Source of the DNA: MVRV01 sp964646755
GTDB lineage: Bacteria; Desulfobacterota; Syntrophia; Syntrophales; Smithellaceae
Assembly (NCBI GenBank): GCA_964646755.1
Contig: CAZYIE010000002.1
Span: forward strand, 113,697-177,696
Direction: 5' to 3'
Length of the DNA stretch: 64,000 nt
Part shown: positions 45,201-52,751 of the stretch, one piece after another
How positions within the stretch are numbered: position 1 is the first letter of the stretch
How the letters are laid out: each line of letters begins with the position of its first letter
Translations under genes and position numbers: made by a program
The notes under the pieces: generated by a model
Seen by the model: only the letters and a program-made list of their open reading frames with translations
Told to the model about the DNA's origin: nothing
The model's database searches: none

Positions 45201-45747
45201 GAATATTACCGCGAGCACTGAACTCTCCCTTTTCTTCGACCAGACTGACTCTTTTATAACCTCCCGCCAGAAGAAGCTCGCAAAACTGGTCCCGGTTCAA
45301 GAAATCACCGGCAGAAATTATTTGCAGATATTGTTTGAATTGCGTAAAGGGCATAACTTTTTGCATCATAGCCGCTACAGAAGTGACAATAACAGCTTTT
45401 GTCCTTATCTGCAGAGAAGTCATTACTTCCAGTCTGGCCTGCGCTTCTTCCTTTTGCAGGGCGAACATATCAATGGCTAAAAAATCAAGCGGTGGGTAAT
45501 AAAGGACATCCTCTTCATCTAAAAACAGAGCTAAATCGGATGCGTAAGCCATTGCATCTTTTTCTTCCGGGCAGACAACCAGCAATGATTTTTCCAGGCG
45601 GCAAAAAAGCAGTGCCGTCAGAAAAGAACGGGCTGTTCCGGCAATGCCGCAGGCCTCAATACTCTTCGTGCCCTGATTAATCTGCTCCAGCAAGCGCCGG
45701 AAAGGCTCAATATCGTTATTAATTTTATTTGTAATGATTTTTCTCAC
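42190..45747 (-). CDS. mfd: Transcription-repair coupling factor
   Basis: Displaces RNA polymerase stalled at DNA damage and recruits UvrA. The protein has 1185 residues. The UvrB-homology N-part is followed by the RNAP-interaction domain (PRRRTRPTREGYFLKSFGDL and FVVHIDFGIGIY), then a RecG-like translocase: GDAGFGKTEVALRAA, VVIDEEQRFGVAHKEKLK, SATPIPRTLHLS, and RIQQRR-type motif V/VI with GRVGRSNQEAYAYLL. GTG 45747 is the start. It is not part of an operon; uvrA lies in the same region, so two NER genes are clustered. Confidence 0.97.
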   Translation of the reverse strand: MRKIITNKINNDIEPFRRLLEQINQGTKSIEACGIAGTARSFLTALLFCRLEKSLLVVCPEEKDAMAYASDLALFLDEEDVLYYPPLDFLAIDMFALQKEEAQARLEVMTSLQIRTKAVIVTSVAAMMQKVMPFTQFKQYLQIISAGDFLNRDQFCELLLAGGYKRVSLVEEKGEFSARGNILDIFPPAETTPLRLDMMGDEIESIRRFDPNTQRSIGTADAFVVPPANEIVMNSQTQELAIRNIKRRAGSLSLPREIRNRLVDTLRNGLANSINPIFLPLFYEAYDEDNGFPQSRLSSFFDYLPPDTLVVLDDPLSLHQSALSMENNIDKLLFKARNSEKFYLDKESIYIDPLNTFTAMEKFPQLNLSGLKLDQMGESGAEVVCFETFRDSHQEKPTEGEIKEDALLRQTVEKIRIWLSAAQRIFFICPTPEDLHRMQHMLLTYDLPVKLLSEADSILDISGKPDQKAALFLVAGKISTSFVFPAMKLVFLSEEEIFVKKVPRRRTRPTREGYFLKSFGDLQEGDFVVHIDFGIGIYRGLKKITVGKIENDFLVIEYSAGDKLYLPVNSLEKIQRYLGPDGYVPKIDKMGGTSWDVVKERVKKSVQEVAEEMVAIYAAREVMQRDSFSPPDRIYEEFCSTFEFEETPDQVKAIEDIHLDMDETKPMDRLICGDAGFGKTEVALRAALRAVMDGKQVAVLVPTTILAEQHYSTFSRRLKDFPVCVEVLNRFKSAGEQKKIIADIKAGIVDIVVGTHRLLQKDVEFKELGLVVIDEEQRFGVAHKEKLKKMRTLVDVLTLSATPIPRTLHLSLVGIRDLSIINTPPEDRQTIKTYVLEFDEESIKVAIEKELIRRGQVFFVHDRVRSIYSISQMLAKLVPHARIEVVHGQMKPMEIERAMGKFIRQECDVLVCTTIVGSGLDIPTANTIIINRADRFGLAQLYQIRGRVGRSNQEAYAYLLLPKGAMLSREAIKRLQVIKEFSEPGSGFRIAYNDMEIRGGGNLLGISQSGHVSAVGYELYTELMEKTIREIKGEKVVEEEALPEISLAISAFIPEEYVQNVQQRLVLYKRISLADNAEDIDRIGEELKDCYGPLPLNVENLLRVIHIRNLLKPIKGKKMGYDGKYLYIFFRKASPLDPSKILALYRKKTRELRFTPDYKLYVPAPGLIGPEILNQALLLLGAITK

Positions 45748-45855
45748 GAATACTATTCCAAACTTTTTGCAGCAAAATTTCTTTCTTTTGTTTTACTATC
45801 GCAATTACATAATTACTTCAAGTCCACTTCTCTTGTTCCCGGCATGTTTTGCATG

Positions 45856-45884
45856 TTGACACGAAAGCCAATCTAAGATTTAAT
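45856..45884 (+). promoter_or_regulatory. Putative promoter of the selenocysteine tRNA gene
   Basis: TTGACA (45856-45861), a 17-base spacer and TTTAAT (45879-45884). Transcription would start about 15 bases upstream of the tRNA. The GCCGGG just after the -10 box is a GC-rich discriminator of the kind found at stable RNA promoters. Confidence 0.7.
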
Positions 45885-45905
45885 GCCGGGCAACAGCAGT
45901 CTTCA

Positions 45906-46003
45906 GGAAGTGCCAAGGTCACTGGTGGGCCTCCCGGACTTCAAATTCGGTGTGGGGCGCTAAAACCGTCTCAGGTGGGTTCGATTCCCATGCACTTCCG
46001 CCA
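45906..46003 (+). tRNA. selC: tRNA-Sec (UCA anticodon)
   Basis: 98 bases including an encoded CCA. The acceptor arm is eight base pairs (GGAAGTGC / GCACTTCC), the anticodon loop CTTCAAA holds TCA, there is a long variable arm and a T-arm GGTGGGTTCGATTCCCA. These features, in particular the 8-bp acceptor and the UCA anticodon, are those of bacterial selenocysteine tRNA, and the sequence resembles E. coli selC. It decodes in-frame UGA with SelB. No selA, selB or selD gene is in the window. Its 3' half is used as integration site by the island to the right (integrase encoded on the opposite strand, ending inside it). Confidence 0.93.
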
Positions 46004-47217
46004 TTTAATTTCAGTAGGTTAGCTGTCACGGCTAAACCATCTTGCTTGCTACGTGAAACATTTTCAGTGCCTTGGTCAACGCTTTGGTCAACACTTTGTG
46101 TCAAGAAACTCTCCATCTGATTAATGCCTTGCTTAATATCACTCTCATCAACAGTGTTATATCGTTCAAACATCTCTGGTGTTGTATGACCAGTGAGCTT
46201 CATAATGACACTGCGGTCCACACCGGCCCGCCGCATATTAGTGTTGAAGGTGTGCCTTGCATCATGTAGAATAAAACCACCTCTTTTAAATCGGCCATAC
46301 TCAATTCCTGCTTTTTTACATGCCGTTTTCAATGCGGCCCGAATATCTCTGACAGGTTTCCCATTATAGAGAATCACATGCTTGTCGTGAATGGCCTTGG
46401 GGATACTATTCAGTAGCCCATGAAGTTCATCAGATATAGGTATTTTTCGCGGCTCCCGATCTTTCGTATCTGAAGCTTCAAGACGTATCATCCTTCCTTT
46501 TAAATCAACTTTATCCCAGGTTAAAGACAGGATTTCGTTTTTTCTCATGCCGGCATGAATGGCAATGAATAGTATCGCCCTAGTATGTGGCGGTAAAAGG
46601 GATATAAGTGCGTCTATCTCGGCTTTGCTTAAAACCCTATCCCTGGTGTTTGCATTTCGCTTTAAGAGTTTCTTGACCTTGTTAAATGCCCGTATGGTTT
46701 CACTGCCCACAAGGCCATTGTCAAACGCCTTCTTAATCATCGTCTTGACAATTCGAATTTCCATGTCAACAGTTGCATCTGCCCGCCGTTCCTCTTTTCT
46801 CTGTGCCTGATAATTTTCAAGGTCAATGGGCTTTATGGTATTGACCATTTGATCTCCGAAAACTTTATTGAATTGACCCAAGCAACATTTCATCCGATCA
46901 TAAGAGCTCAGAGTTTTCCTCGATTTCAGTTCCAGATACCATTTCATCAATGCCGTAACGGTCACATTTGCTTCCGGGACGATGTCAAATATACGGTTTT
47001 CCCGTTTCTGAGAACGGCGCTTACCTTCTGCATCCCGAGCTTCTTCTATAGAATACCCCACAGATTCCCGGCGTTGCTTTCCCAACAACCTATAACTAAT
47101 CCAGTACCGGACTCTTTTTGACTGTTTGGCCTTAACGAGATTCTCCCCACAAGGACAAAGTCGATTATGAACACTTTGCTTCACATGGCATATTGGACAT
47201 TCTGCTAAAATTGCCAT
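45919..47217 (-). CDS. Tyrosine recombinase / integrase of a selC-integrated island
   Basis: 432-residue phage-type integrase. An N-terminal zinc-ribbon-like segment (CPICHVKQ and CPCG) precedes a SAM-like arm domain and the catalytic domain: Arg in HAGMRKNEILSLTW, the HDARHTF box (His and Arg), GHTTPEMFERYNTV with the nucleophilic Tyr. The last 28 or so codons run antisense through the tRNA gene (SAWESNPPETVL form) and the stop at 45919-45921 is in the tRNA, so this tail is a by-product of the integration site and not a conserved part. It stands at the left border of the island, facing the tRNA, as usual for tRNA-integrating elements. Confidence 0.92.
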   Translation of the reverse strand: MAILAECPICHVKQSVHNRLCPCGENLVKAKQSKRVRYWISYRLLGKQRRESVGYSIEEARDAEGKRRSQKRENRIFDIVPEANVTVTALMKWYLELKSRKTLSSYDRMKCCLGQFNKVFGDQMVNTIKPIDLENYQAQRKEERRADATVDMEIRIVKTMIKKAFDNGLVGSETIRAFNKVKKLLKRNANTRDRVLSKAEIDALISLLPPHTRAILFIAIHAGMRKNEILSLTWDKVDLKGRMIRLEASDTKDREPRKIPISDELHGLLNSIPKAIHDKHVILYNGKPVRDIRAALKTACKKAGIEYGRFKRGGFILHDARHTFNTNMRRAGVDRSVIMKLTGHTTPEMFERYNTVDESDIKQGINQMESFLTQSVDQSVDQGTENVSRSKQDGLAVTANLLKLNGGSAWESNPPETVLAPHTEFEVREAHQ

Positions 47218-47370
47218 TCAGATCCACCCCATATACTTTTGCTAATTTTTTACACCCTTCTTCATGACAGCAATAATTAGCTAAGTGTGCCATATATATA
47301 ACATTTTGCCTATTTACGCAAGTATCAAGTTACATTTTTCTACTTATTTCATATGCATGGTGTAAACGCA

Positions 47371-47419
47371 ATTACTTATAATTACTTATGTTTTATCCAC
47401 TCTGACTGATGTTAGTCAG
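47371..47419. repeat. Direct and inverted repeats between integrase and excisionase
   Basis: Two 10-base units ATTACTTATA (47371-47380) and ATTACTTATG (47381-47390) are followed by CTGACT-GATGTT-AGTCAG (47402-47419). The 212-base gap 47218-47429 holds no gene. They could be binding sites for the AlpA-like protein or integrase arm sites. Confidence 0.35.
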
Positions 47420-47429
47420 TTTCCTTCCT

Positions 47430-47627
47430 TTATAGCGGCAAAGAATCGATAAACCTATCGATGTCCCGTGTATCGAACAATACTCTTTTCCCAATGTATT
47501 TTGGTTTTACTGGAAAAGGATTTTTAGCTTTTCGTCCCAATCTATTCCGGATTGTTTTCGGAGATATCCCAAGATATTTGGCTGTCTCATCTATCGATAT
47601 TAACCTCGGTTTCATGTTATTCACCAT
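47430..47627 (-). CDS. AlpA/excisionase-like MerR-fold DNA-binding protein
   Basis: Small 65-residue protein with the excisionase-type winged helix: ISIDETAKYLGISPKTIRNRLGRKAKNPFPVKPKYIGKRVLFDTRDIDRFID pattern, here given as ISIDETAKYLGISPKT near the N-terminus and KRVLFDTRDIDRF at the end. AlpA-like proteins direct excision or regulate the integrase. Start ATG 47627 overlaps the end of the parB-like gene by 11 bases. It likely controls the integrase downstream. Confidence 0.8.
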   Translation of the reverse strand: MVNNMKPRLISIDETAKYLGISPKTIRNRLGRKAKNPFPVKPKYIGKRVLFDTRDIDRFIDSLPL

Positions 47628-48696
47628 TTGGCACCTTATCCAATTCGGTAGTAGGCATTAAAACTTCTATAATTTCTTTGATCAACATGAACTCACTCAG
47701 AATCTTATTTGCATCATCGTATGACAGGTCGTCGGATCCTTTCTTCAATTCCTTCTTAAGGTCTATCATCTTATTTAATACTTTCAGCACTGTCGCACTA
47801 TTATGATCAGTGCCTGTCTGCGGTGGCACAGAAGATTCAAATAAATCTTCCAACGTGCTCTTCAACATTTTTTCTTCTAATACTTTCTTGCAGTATGCAT
47901 CATAATCTTGATGCTTTATGTTATTAGCCAGAACGTAGCCAAGTGTTGGTTTCATTTTATTTTCTTCAATCGCCTTCTGAATTTGTGCTGGAAGCTTCAA
48001 TAAATTAAGATGGTTCCTAATGGTGCTGGCAGAACATTCGGTTTCTTCCAGGACTGACGTAACTGTTGCGTCAGTCTTGCCATGCTGTTTCAATTGCCTA
48101 TCGGTATTATTAAAAAGTTTGACCATGCCATCAAGATCAAGATCGGGCTTTAACGATCTGATGCGTTTACTAATTTCATTTGCAAATAAGATTGGATCAT
48201 AATCAGAACGCTTTATGTTTTCAGTAATTGGAAAAGCATCAGTAATTGATTCAGCCGGATAAACCCTAGCATGTATTGTCTTAAGGCCAATCAATTTGCA
48301 TGAAGCAATTCTTCGATTTCCAAAAATGAGTTTGAATCTATCTTTGTACCGGATGACACAGATCGGCTGAAGGAGTCCATTTTTCTTAATAGATTCTATA
48401 AGTTGTTTATTTGCCTTGCTGTTAACATTACACCTGTAACCGTGTTTATCAAAATCGATCTTATCAATGGGGATTTCCTCTGACACTGGAATTGAGGCAA
48501 ATGCAGTGCTTACTGAGGTTGCGGAATAGGTATCCTTTTCTTCTGTTCTTTTTGTTACATTTTTGACTGCTGTGCTCTCTGGAATCTCATTCGCTTGTGC
48601 ACCATTACTCATTTGCGTTTTGTGGGTGTTGTTTTTTATTAGATCTGGCTTTTCTTTCTTCATTCCTAAACGCTGTTCAAGAAAACTCATCTTCAA
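47617..48696 (-). CDS. ParB/RepB/Spo0J-family protein
   Basis: 359-residue protein with the ParB N-terminal domain: the family pattern around RCNVNSKANKQLIESIKKNG, then FKLIFGNRRIASCKLIG (equivalent to the GERR box of ParB), then a central helix-turn-helix (ECSASTIRNHLNLLKLP). It begins with a low-complexity leader (residues 1-70). ParB proteins bind CTP and centromere-like sites; here a partner ParA is not seen, so a role as island regulator is possible. A strong AGGAGGTC precedes ATG 48696. An inverted repeat is directly upstream and may be its operator. Confidence 0.8.
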   Translation of the reverse strand: MKMSFLEQRLGMKKEKPDLIKNNTHKTQMSNGAQANEIPESTAVKNVTKRTEEKDTYSATSVSTAFASIPVSEEIPIDKIDFDKHGYRCNVNSKANKQLIESIKKNGLLQPICVIRYKDRFKLIFGNRRIASCKLIGLKTIHARVYPAESITDAFPITENIKRSDYDPILFANEISKRIRSLKPDLDLDGMVKLFNNTDRQLKQHGKTDATVTSVLEETECSASTIRNHLNLLKLPAQIQKAIEENKMKPTLGYVLANNIKHQDYDAYCKKVLEEKMLKSTLEDLFESSVPPQTGTDHNSATVLKVLNKMIDLKKELKKGSDDLSYDDANKILSEFMLIKEIIEVLMPTTELDKVPNGE

Positions 48697-48713
48697 GACC
48701 TCCTAGTTTATTA

Positions 48714-48734
48714 TTTGTATGGTAACAATACAAA
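48714..48734. promoter_or_regulatory. Inverted repeat upstream of the ParB-like gene
   Basis: TTTGTAT (48714-48720), 7-base spacer, ATACAAA (48728-48734). Perfect 7-bp arms, placed just upstream of the ParB-like gene, suggest an operator or ParB site. A run AAAAAGGAGG follows, which on the plus strand is without a gene. Confidence 0.45.
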
Positions 48735-48865
48735 AAGGAGGCCAACATAATAATACAATAATTACTGATAGTTATGAGTTACACTTTGAGAGAATATGAT
48801 ATGGGAAGTGGATTTAAGATGGAGGGAAGCATTTTACTGCTTTGCGGAAGTACTATCACTTCATG

Positions 48866-50161
48866 CTAGTCATCATTGTCATCAGCAAGGGTGTCTGGTT
48901 CTGGAAATACGTCTACAAGGAATTTTACTTCGTATCGCTTACTATCCGGATAATCAAAATGATATATCTCCTTAAATTTAGCCGGAGAAAGTCTTTCTTG
49001 GCGAATATGTAATAAATTTCTTATTTCATCTTTTGAGCACTTATAATCCTGAGCAAGAATGGCCACTTCGTAAAACTTCAACCGCTTGTCTATAATATCA
49101 TCATTGCGCTTAATTATGGCTGAATGTTGTTTAGCAAGAAGCATGTTTCCCAACACGAACTTATCATCAACCTCATATTTTTTTACTAATTCCGCTATTG
49201 CTTCTGTTTCTTTATTTTTAATCAGTATTTCGAGGGTCCTTCGTTCCTCATTTGAAAATCCATAATTGGAAAGGTCGCCGAACCATTCTTCATAATCGTC
49301 TTTCTCAACATCAACACCTTGATTTTTACCTATTATTGTTATGCCTTCTGTTAACATTTCTATGGCATCTGTCTGCTTCCTTTTGATCTCTGTGCTATTT
49401 TCATTGTCTGGCTCTTCTGACAATTTCTCCATAATGCTGATAATTTCATCGAGGTCTTTTCCGACCAATGTTTGTAATTCCCTGACATTTCCGGGAAAAT
49501 CATAGAAATATAATGGTAATTTTATTTTTTCATTTTTTTTGTCCTTTATCTTCATAAAGTGATTAACCAAACAAATAATGTCACCTATCTTCCCGGCTAT
49601 AGATTCAGTGGTTATGGTTTGTCGGGCCAAACGATAAAAAAGGTCGGCCCTGAAATTTCCTTTTTTTATTTCTACTTTAAGGTCCTGATTTGTGGCTGCG
49701 ATGATTTTTGTTTTTGCTGTGATCTCTTTTCTTCCACCAACAGTCATATATATTTTATCGTCTAAAAAACGTAAAAGCTTGGCCTGATCATCTTTTGCTA
49801 ATTCACCAATTTCATCAAGGAACAAAGTACCACCTTCAGCATTTTTTATGTGGCCATCACGCTTTGCAACTCCTGTAGCAACGTCCTGTTCGATCCCAAA
49901 AAGCTCACTTTCAAACAAATTAGGTAATATTCCCCCACAATTCAGCGCAACAAATTTATCCCCGTCCTTCTTTTTGTTATAATGAATATTACGAGCGACA
50001 AGCTCCTTACCTGTACCTGTTGGCCCAGTTATTAAAACATGGTCATCATTTTCTGATGCTTTCTTTATTTTCTCTCGTAAAGATCGTATATACTTTGATA
50101 CGCCTACGATCTGGTATTTTTCAGGAATATAATCTTTGTCCTGAGTATTTGCTTTATTCAT
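48866..50161 (-). CDS. AAA+ ATPase of sigma-54-activator type without GAFTGA and without DNA-binding domain
   Basis: 431-residue protein. The AAA+ part has Walker A GPTGTGKELVARN, Walker B GGTLFLDEIGEL and the arginine-finger region FPGNVRELQTL. The loop that is GAFTGA in true sigma-54 activators here reads DVATGV in ELFGIEQDVATGVAKRDG, so contact with sigma-54 is unlikely. There is no receiver domain and no Fis helix-turn-helix at the C-terminus; the last 200 residues are charged and unknown. It therefore looks like an ATPase recruited to another role. It is divergent from the kinase operon. Confidence 0.8.
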   Translation of the reverse strand: MNKANTQDKDYIPEKYQIVGVSKYIRSLREKIKKASENDDHVLITGPTGTGKELVARNIHYNKKKDGDKFVALNCGGILPNLFESELFGIEQDVATGVAKRDGHIKNAEGGTLFLDEIGELAKDDQAKLLRFLDDKIYMTVGGRKEITAKTKIIAATNQDLKVEIKKGNFRADLFYRLARQTITTESIAGKIGDIICLVNHFMKIKDKKNEKIKLPLYFYDFPGNVRELQTLVGKDLDEIISIMEKLSEEPDNENSTEIKRKQTDAIEMLTEGITIIGKNQGVDVEKDDYEEWFGDLSNYGFSNEERRTLEILIKNKETEAIAELVKKYEVDDKFVLGNMLLAKQHSAIIKRNDDIIDKRLKFYEVAILAQDYKCSKDEIRNLLHIRQERLSPAKFKEIYHFDYPDSKRYEVKFLVDVFPEPDTLADDNDD

Positions 50162-50262
50162 ATACCCCGCTCATCAAGTGTTTGACCTATGATCATCCTA
50201 TATGATCTGGGATAAATATCAAGCAAAAGAGGATTTAAGAATATGTATGAAATGATAAATAT

Positions 50263-50279
50263 ATTTTCTTAAAAATACT
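50263..50279. repeat. Island motif copy 1 (TATTTTCTTAAAAATAC)
   Basis: Same 17-base sequence as at 56625-56641. It is partly palindromic (TATTTT ... AAAATA) and lies in the divergent region upstream of the AAA+ and kinase genes. Confidence 0.55.
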
Positions 50280-50364
50280 GCTTAATGTGGTGTTTGCTGA
50301 GCAGTTTAGAATGACTCATTTCGCCAGCATCCTAGACTTCAAATACAAAGTGTGACCATTTTTT

Positions 50365-50374
50365 NNNNNNNNNN
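50365..50374. other. Assembly gap of 10 N
   Basis: Ten undetermined bases in a non-coding stretch; real length unknown. Confidence 0.98.
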
Positions 50375-50589
50375 TTTTAAATCGACAGATTTATTGAATG
50401 CCAGTCGAAACATTCGATCCATTACTATATATTATTTATCAGTAGTCTTGCACAAATTGCTCATACTTTACCGATTTGTTCTTTTAATTCCGATGACCAC
50501 AAAATATAAGAAGTTTTAATCTGCTTTCTTATTGATTTTAAAAGTAGTTTGAATTCCTATTTTGAGGGGAGTATGCTATAATTTTATGA

Positions 50590-50604
50590 TATTTCTTAAA
50601 ATAC
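50590..50604. repeat. Island motif copy 2 (TATTTCTTAAAATAC)
   Basis: Near-copy of the island motif, one base shorter in each half. It lies 73 bases upstream of the kinase start, so it could be part of the promoter. Confidence 0.45.
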
Positions 50605-50677
50605 CAAGTTGGATCGAGCTTGAAGAAAGGCTTCATACGGAACCGGCTTTACTCCTTCTTGCAGAAGAGACTGTACA

Positions 50678-52750
50678 ATGAGACATTTAGATACTAATTC
50701 GTTGATCGGTAAAGAATATGTATTAAACGATTTAGTTTACAAGATTGAAAAGGAAGTTGGTGCAGGCGGAGTTGGAGTTGTCTATAAGGCAACAAACTCT
50801 GAAAAGAAACTATCTGTATGCCTAAAAATATTAAATCCTCTAAAACGTTTTGACTTAAACAGGAACCTTATTGAGCGATTTTACCGTGAGGCCCGAATTG
50901 CAAAGGAATTACGCCATGAAAATATGCTTGAGATCTATGATGTCGGAAAGTTTTTAGATTATCATCATTATAGTATGGAATTTTGCCCAGGTGGTAATTT
51001 ACAGGCATTTTTAAGAAAAGGATCTTTTTTAAGCTTCGATTGTAAGTGGAACATTTTTAAACAGATATGCTCCGCTCTAAATTCGATTCATGAGAAAGGC
51101 TATGTGCATAGAGATCTGAAACCTGATAATGTGTTGATCAAGACAGAGAATTTCATTCCTAATGGCATTATTACCAAACTATCTGATTTTGGTACTCTAT
51201 TAAATATAGCAAATATAGCCGATAACCCCTCTTTTTATTCAAATGACATCATTGGCTCACTTATATATATTTCTCCGGAGCAAAGGCAAGGGAAAGTACT
51301 AAATCAGCAATCAGATATTTTTTCGTTGGGCATACTTTTTTATCAGCTTTTAATCGAAGATACTTATGAGTATCGTTTGAGGTTCGATGAATCGTTTAAA
51401 GGATTAGACTATGATGAAAAATTTGCATTTCAAACGATAATTAATAGGATGTGTGAAGGCGATTTGCGTTTCAGATATAAGTCGTTAGGCGATGTGTTGA
51501 TTGACATCAAGCGGAAACTCTTGCCTTTGGACTCATATCTCTTGAAGAAACTGGAGTTCCCAATTTGGGCAAAGCCCATTGAGAAGATTCTTGATATCGA
51601 CTTTCCTTCCTCTAATATCTATCATTCAATCAAGTATTCTGTTCATAGATATGATGAAGAGCTTTGGAGATTTCCAACGTGGAATTCTGATGAGGATGAC
51701 ATAGCTAATACCCTTTATGATTATCCAACAGAAGCAATAGTAAGTAACGGTACTGTATTTGCGGGTTGGAATACAGGGTATTTTACATCCATTTCCCTCT
51801 ATTCCGGCAAGCTGAATTGGAGTGTCAAATTGTCTGATGAAGCGATATATAGCACGCCACTATGCAAATCCGGCAAGATCTATATTGTGGGTAAGTCGGG
51901 AAAACTTTTTTGTATTGACACTTATGATGAGAAAATTAAATGGATATTAGACCTCAATGACAATTGTTCTTGCCCCCTTAATATAATTGGAAACATCCTT
52001 TATATTGTGTCCAATTCAGGAAAAATATTCTTAGTCGATAAAGAGATTGGAACTTTGACGACTACATTGCAATTCACAAAAACGTATGGATCCTACAGAA
52101 CGCCTCAAATACATAACGCTATTTCTTTTGACAACAGTATAGTTTTCTCTCATGATGATTGTATTTACGGATATCCCGATATAACACAAATCAAAGAAGG
52201 AAAGTCTTTTAACTGGTCTTGTAACACTCCTGTTGAAGTGCGCTCTATGTCAGTTAACTGCATTTCTGGTATGGCCTATGATGGGAAGAGGATATTCGCA
52301 ACAACATTATTTGGCTCAGTTTTGTGTCTTAATTCCGTAACGGGAGATGGTGTCTGGAAGATTGATATCGGGGAAGATATCTATTCGCCTCCATCAATTT
52401 TCGAGGACTTTGTCACTTTTATTACAGCAAAGGGCTATCTATATGTATGCGATAAAAACAATGGCGCATCGTTAAAGAGAATTTTTGTTGGAGAAAGTAG
52501 ATTTAACAGTTCAAAGGGTGATGATGATTATGTAACAGCGATTATGTCAGAAGAAACTATTCTTATCATATATGAGTATTGCCTTAAATTACTTGATAGA
52601 ACTTCATACAAAGAAGTTGCTTCATGGGAAATCGGTAAAGAACCTCGTCCATGTCCCACATTTTCGAGGAATATTGTAATTACGAGCTCAACAAATGGGC
52701 TTGTCGCTTTTCAGCAAAAAATGTCTAACGAAGGAATAGGAGGATGTTAA
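50678..52750 (+). CDS. Ser/Thr protein kinase with C-terminal PQQ-type beta-propeller
   Basis: 690-residue Hanks-type kinase. The glycine loop is VGAGGVGVVYKA (residues 27-38), with Lys50 in VCLKIL, catalytic HRDLKPDN (144-151), DFG at 170-172 and SPEQRQG. No membrane segment is seen. The kinase domain ends near residue 270. After a linker, repeated units such as GYFTSISLYSGKLNWSVKL and SGKLFCIDTYDEKIKWIL (about 360-660) have the PQQ/Trp-containing beta-propeller pattern, which suggests a sensing or scaffold platform. The last bases contain AGGAGG, the ribosome binding site of the next gene, so the two are co-translated. Confidence 0.9.
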   Translation: MRHLDTNSLIGKEYVLNDLVYKIEKEVGAGGVGVVYKATNSEKKLSVCLKILNPLKRFDLNRNLIERFYREARIAKELRHENMLEIYDVGKFLDYHHYSMEFCPGGNLQAFLRKGSFLSFDCKWNIFKQICSALNSIHEKGYVHRDLKPDNVLIKTENFIPNGIITKLSDFGTLLNIANIADNPSFYSNDIIGSLIYISPEQRQGKVLNQQSDIFSLGILFYQLLIEDTYEYRLRFDESFKGLDYDEKFAFQTIINRMCEGDLRFRYKSLGDVLIDIKRKLLPLDSYLLKKLEFPIWAKPIEKILDIDFPSSNIYHSIKYSVHRYDEELWRFPTWNSDEDDIANTLYDYPTEAIVSNGTVFAGWNTGYFTSISLYSGKLNWSVKLSDEAIYSTPLCKSGKIYIVGKSGKLFCIDTYDEKIKWILDLNDNCSCPLNIIGNILYIVSNSGKIFLVDKEIGTLTTTLQFTKTYGSYRTPQIHNAISFDNSIVFSHDDCIYGYPDITQIKEGKSFNWSCNTPVEVRSMSVNCISGMAYDGKRIFATTLFGSVLCLNSVTGDGVWKIDIGEDIYSPPSIFEDFVTFITAKGYLYVCDKNNGASLKRIFVGESRFNSSKGDDDYVTAIMSEETILIIYEYCLKLLDRTSYKEVASWEIGKEPRPCPTFSRNIVITSSTNGLVAFQQKMSNEGIGGC

Positions 52751-52751
52751 A

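Larger units (their letters stand above)
50162..50677. other. Divergent intergenic region with assembly gap and two recurring motifs
   Basis: 516 bases without a gene, between the AAA+ gene (minus) and the kinase gene (plus). It contains an N gap (50365-50374) and two copies of the island motif. Around 50325-50345 the plus strand (CCTAGACTTCAAATACAAAG) resembles the anticodon region of the selC tRNA. The kinase promoter should lie in the right half. Confidence 0.6.

Noticed and set aside
45919..46003. C-terminal 28 residues of the integrase as a real domain
   Set aside because: They are the antisense translation of the tRNA gene, a known by-product at tRNA integration sites.
47371..47390. 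CRISPR array
   Set aside because: Two 10-base direct repeats only, no spacers and no cas genes. The 21-base units at 63704 are also too short and divergent.
48866..50161. Sigma-54 enhancer-binding regulator
   Set aside because: GAFTGA is replaced by DVATGV and there is no DNA-binding domain, so a regulator of sigma-54 promoters is unlikely.
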